5,950 nt of DNA from Sva-07 sp964651825 (GTDB lineage Bacteria; Actinomycetota; Acidimicrobiia; Acidimicrobiales; Ilumatobacteraceae), in NCBI GenBank assembly GCA_964651825.1, contig CAZYWK010000137.1:1-5950 (forward strand), given 5' to 3'. A program made the translations under genes and the position numbers. This document shows positions 5,466 to 5,950 of the stretch, piece by piece. Numbering within the stretch: the first letter of the stretch is position 1; each line of letters opens with the position of its first letter. Below the pieces are notes generated by a model that worked only from the letters and a program-made list of their open reading frames with translations, made no database searches and was not told the DNA's origin.

Positions 5466-5576
5466 TTTGCCCGGCCTCACGGGGAACTCCCTCGCGACGA
5501 TCGAGGTCGGCCGAGCGTCCGCTGTATTCCCCAGGGCGGTCGCTGGCGCTTCCCTCGGCGGCGTGCCTCGCGGGTA

Positions 5577-5950
5577 TCAGTGCGCGGCTGCGGCTTTCTT
5601 CTTGGGGGGTGGAACTCCTACCGCCGGTGCACTGTCGGCGAATTCGGGCCAGCGGCGGCGGCTGACGATCGACAGCAGGCGCAGGAGGCGCATCGCCGTC
5701 TCGTCGGTCTGGGCGGGGCGGGCGATGATCGAGCCGTCGGCGATCATCCGGTTGATGACCTCCTCGCCGAGCTCGGTGCGCACGATCGTGAGGGTCCAGT
5801 CGTTGTCCTCGCCGATGCCGCCGGTGGCGACGTCGGAGTGCTCGGCGGCGAAGTCGGGGCAGCTCTTGCATCCCTGGCGGGTCCAGCCGTGGCATTCCTT
5901 CAGGTCGATCTCGTGGTACGAGCCGTCCTTCATCCAGATCTGGAAGACGC
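5577..5950 (-). CDS. Coenzyme F420 hydrogenase/dehydrogenase beta-subunit family protein, C-terminal part (5' end outside the window)
   Basis: The reading frame is open from the right edge of the window to a TGA at 5577 and encodes about 124 residues. The frame continues upstream of the ATG at 5933 with VFQIW, so that methionine is internal and the gene runs off the edge. The sequence matches the C-terminal domain of the FrhB/FdhB family, which handles coenzyme F420, flavin and an iron-sulfur cluster in F420-dependent redox enzymes. Visible signature parts are DGSYHEIDLKECHGW, then GCKSCPDFAAEHSDVATGGIG with three closely spaced cysteines (ECH, GCKSC) typical of the cluster-binding region, then a DNDWTLTIVRTELGEEVI segment. 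The end (PPPKKKAAAAH) is a lysine/alanine tail outside the family domain. Which oxidoreductase it serves cannot be judged without the missing N-terminal part. It is convergent with the lipoprotein gene across 111 bases that contain no clear terminator. Confidence 0.88.
   Translation of the reverse strand, partial: VFQIWMKDGSYHEIDLKECHGWTRQGCKSCPDFAAEHSDVATGGIGEDNDWTLTIVRTELGEEVINRMIADGSIIARPAQTDETAMRLLRLLSIVSRRRWPEFADSAPAVGVPPPKKKAAAAH

Noticed and set aside
5481..5532. GGGGAA (5481-5486) and TTCCCC (5527-5532) as a terminator between the lipoprotein gene and the F420-family gene
   Set aside because: Only six pairs with a 40-base loop and no T run; not enough to call a terminator. The rest of the 111-base gap shows only 4-bp stems.

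Overview
The window is compact, GC-rich coding DNA with nearly all third codon positions G or C, GTG as well as ATG starts, and gene gaps of about 2 to 110 bases. The gene content points to an actinobacterium: the SCO1664/DUF3090/MSMEG_4193 trio, a type 5 uracil-DNA glycosylase (UdgB), and a protein of the coenzyme F420 hydrogenase/dehydrogenase beta-subunit family. The style would suit an Acidimicrobiia or Ilumatobacter-like genome, but that finer placement is a guess. There are no RNA genes, CRISPR arrays, transposases or phage genes. It reads as ordinary chromosome, although one of its operons has no known function.

Layout, left to right. (1) The 3' end of etfA (electron transfer flavoprotein alpha subunit, + strand) runs into a very strong nested hairpin terminator at 278-330. 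(2) A four-gene minus-strand operon runs from about 3454 down to 359. In order of transcription it holds a histidine-phosphatase-fold putative phosphomutase (MSMEG_4193 family), a DUF3090 protein with a C-terminal Cys/His cluster, a PI3/4-kinase-like protein (SCO1664 family) with an unusual acidic N-terminus, and a 333-residue protein I do not recognise. Gaps are 2, 3 and 10 bases. (3) Divergent from this operon, with only 29 bases between the chosen starts, is udgB on the + strand (3484-4164). (4) A hairpin at 4173-4212 lies between udgB and a convergent minus-strand HSL-family esterase (4223-5134). (5) Divergent from the esterase, with 31 bases between starts, is a small lipoprotein gene (5166-5465, +). 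(6) At the right edge, on the minus strand, is the 3' end of an F420 hydrogenase/dehydrogenase beta-subunit-like gene that continues beyond the window.

The most interesting part is the kinase/mutase/DUF3090 trio. Its members travel together across Actinobacteria, and as far as I know the substrate is not established; here a fourth unrecognised gene follows as the last member of the operon. A second theme is promoter compactness: both divergent gene pairs have about 30 bases between start codons, and each gap contains -10-like hexamers that overlap on opposite strands.
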